Source: Onchidella celtica
Lineage: Eukaryota > Mollusca > Gastropoda > Systellommatophora > Onchidiidae
Direction: 5' to 3'
DNA: 64,000 nucleotides
NCBI GenBank assembly: GCA_963931925.1
Contig: OZ007582.1
Span: 21,147,224-21,211,223 of the forward strand
The notes beneath the pieces are model-generated. The model was given only the letters and a program-made list of their open reading frames with translations. It was not told where the DNA came from and ran no database searches. This document shows positions 61,840 to 64,000 of this stretch, piece after piece (the first letter of the stretch is position 1; every line of letters begins with the position of its first letter). The position numbers and the translations under genes were made by a program.

Positions 61840-64000
61840 TACAAATAATAGCTGTAAAAAAAAATTTAGGTCTGCATGCAGAAGTTGTCAGTGCAATTAA
61901 ACTAGGCATAGTTTGGGTAGTTTTCCGTTACAACGGTCAAAGTTTCATGAATTTTGTAATGCTGGGAAGAAATCACTGTGAATGTCCTGTTCGCTAACGC
62001 ACCTTTGACTATTGGAAGACATCGATCCCTTCGCTGATACATGTTTTCCTCGCTTTAAGCTAAACAGTGTGCTTTGACTTTCGTAGTTAGGACATGTGGT
62101 GTACATCCGCAGTGCATTCACACTTTCGATTTCAGACGTACAGTGTATGACCACAATAGAGTGAAGGCGTTAATATATAATGTAAATCTCATAGAAGGTG
62201 GCGTCTTTTTCATTGCTCCTCTTTGTTTTACTTCACCAAAGAACCAAGAAACAGGTCGCTTAATTTAATAAATAGTTCCGCTCTTCTTTTTTTTTTTAGT
62301 ATGCAGGCAGTTTGCGTGACTTCAATTCAAAGTTCAAAAATTGTAAATTTTCAGCTATTTGTTCATTTAATGCTGGGTCTTGTTGGAAAAACACCATTTG
62401 GCATACTTATTGTGCAATTTCTTTCACAATCTCATTTGTTTATGAGTGAAAAATTTTTTATTGTTCATCAAGGTAAACTATCAGTACCAAAATATTTATA
62501 GTTGACCTCTGAATCTCTGCTAAAAGTTTCGCATGTCTGATCTGAATGTAATTATGTAGGGTTTTTTTGGTTGGCTTTTTTTTTTAAACATTTGTTGTGG
62601 CTCAGGCCAAAATTCAAAATGTTTTTTTTATTTATACAAATAATACACTGTGACCTCCATTAATATGATTTTTATAATATTCTTTTGTCTTTATATAGTA
62701 AAAAGCTCACAGCAAAACAAGTTCTCAGTTGTTATAACTGTAAATGATGGAAATCCATTGCATTTATGATTACAAATAGCATGTTTAGTGAAACTTGGTT
62801 GTATTTTCAGATAGAAAGTATTTTATGTCTTTTGTATTTTGTGTGTGACATACTGTAAACCATCGGTTTCTTGATACGATGAAGGATTCAGCAGATATTA
62901 AACTTTGTTCCAGAGAACATTATTAATGGTGGACTCAAAAGTCTCAGTAGAACATTTTCAGCACACTCCCCTTGGCAACATGACAGCATTTTTAGTGATT
63001 TGACAAGCTTACCTTTAAAAAGAAAAAAAAAATGATTGTTGAGACTGAAATTTTGATGCATATTAGAATAGAAGTACTATTTTCTTGAGGTACCAATGGC
63101 TTAACTCATTCCATCCCGCTGCAACCATATGAAGATGGACTTTGAAAACATTTTCTGCTTACTCTGCCAATGTCATAAGTCGTAGATAAAGGAAATTTCA
63201 GAATTGATAAAATTCATCTGAAGCTAAGTTTTGGTAAAGAGAATGTTTTAACTGTCAGTAACACTTGCTTTCACTTTTTTGTATTTTATCTCGATGAGTG
63301 TGTCGACTGTTTAAGACGCCAGGTTTTAGCCTGTGATTATTGCAGTTCATTTCTAGTCCCACACACATGCACACTGAGTGAATCAGAATTGGTGCAGGAT
63401 CATAGATACCCGGTAGTTATTGTTCATAAATCAGACAGTGTTCCAAATAATATGCAAGAGCTTCAATAGGGACAGGTTTACCTATGGGGTTTCTTGTTCT
63501 AAAATGGAACTGGACATGGCTGATCAGTGTTCAGAATTTAGGAACTGATCAGTGCTTCACATCACTTGCGGAGGCCTTTACGTCACTCATACTGTTTAAA
63601 TTTGCTTTTTGTTTGTGAAATTTTCTTCACATTGCCATGGATTAAAAAATTTTTGGATTCCAAAATGTTTCTGACCCTTTGATGCAAAATTCAGAAAAAT
63701 TGGCAAAATTATATATAAATTTTTGTCTCTAATGTCGACAGGGTTTCCGTCTCCCCGTTGTCATATTTGTAAGAGTCCTTCTTTTTTGTCCATATTTGTC
63801 TATGTTGTTTCAGAAAAGCAGAGTTTCACCTGTAATGGGTATTTGTATGTGTTTGGAATTATTTCCAAACTGAAATTGTTTTGAATTTTTCATGCCATTG
63901 AAATTTAAGTGACAGTGTATAAGTAGATGTTCATATTTTACTGGTCATGTCCATGCAGTCCCTTTTTTCTTCATCATTAGACTTCATTTGCCTATATATT
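61840..64000. other. AT-rich stretch, nothing recognised
   Basis: No gene, RNA or delimitable element seen. Several T and A runs. Confidence 0.5.

Overview
This window looks like nuclear DNA from an invertebrate, most likely a mollusc and probably a gastropod. The evidence is small exons with GT-AG introns, AT-rich DNA, frequent ACATGTA-type and TAGATCTAGATC-type words, RTE-type LINEs, Helitron ends and tRNA-headed SINEs. The species cannot be named from sequence alone. There are no prokaryotic operons, no CRISPR array and no rRNA.

Two host genes can be assembled exon by exon with consistent splice phases. (1) A complete uridine phosphorylase gene lies on the minus strand (29652 down to 17587): 8 coding exons, 319 aa. 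(2) A lifeguard/TMBIM family (Bax-inhibitor-1-like) membrane protein gene lies on the plus strand (44134 to 58888): 10 coding exons, 236 aa, seven membrane segments. The genes are divergent, with about 14.5 kb between start codons. Candidate first-exon/promoter stretches sit near 34.8 kb and 35.8-36.0 kb.

Most of the rest is transposon debris. 1-12.5 kb: one end of an LTR element at the left edge, a nearly complete minus-strand RTE LINE with one in-frame stop (5.7-9.5 kb), and a clean solo LTR of the same LTR family (11.3-12.5 kb). 12.5-17.5 kb: a three-copy MITE family begins here, with a 31-bp minisatellite and a 421-bp inverted-repeat element next to the end of the uridine phosphorylase gene. 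17.6-31 kb: the uridine phosphorylase introns hold a SINE, a MITE, a TTAA-linked hairpin module and a broken Helitron, with a CR1/L2-type LINE fragment just upstream of the gene. 31-44 kb: an about 182-bp satellite, a Helitron end, a second SINE, an about 0.5-kb tandem duplication carrying tRNA-like pol III units, and hairpin repeats. 44-59 kb: the lifeguard introns hold a young full-length RTE LINE with an intact ORF, its 5'-truncated sibling inside a 50-bp tandem array, and a 1.37-kb hAT-like element with an 8-bp target duplication. 59-64 kb: no gene that I can support, one MITE and one Helitron end.

I did not find a convincing undescribed biological system. The most notable signals are the young RTE pair and the hairpin-bearing TTAA-associated repeats.
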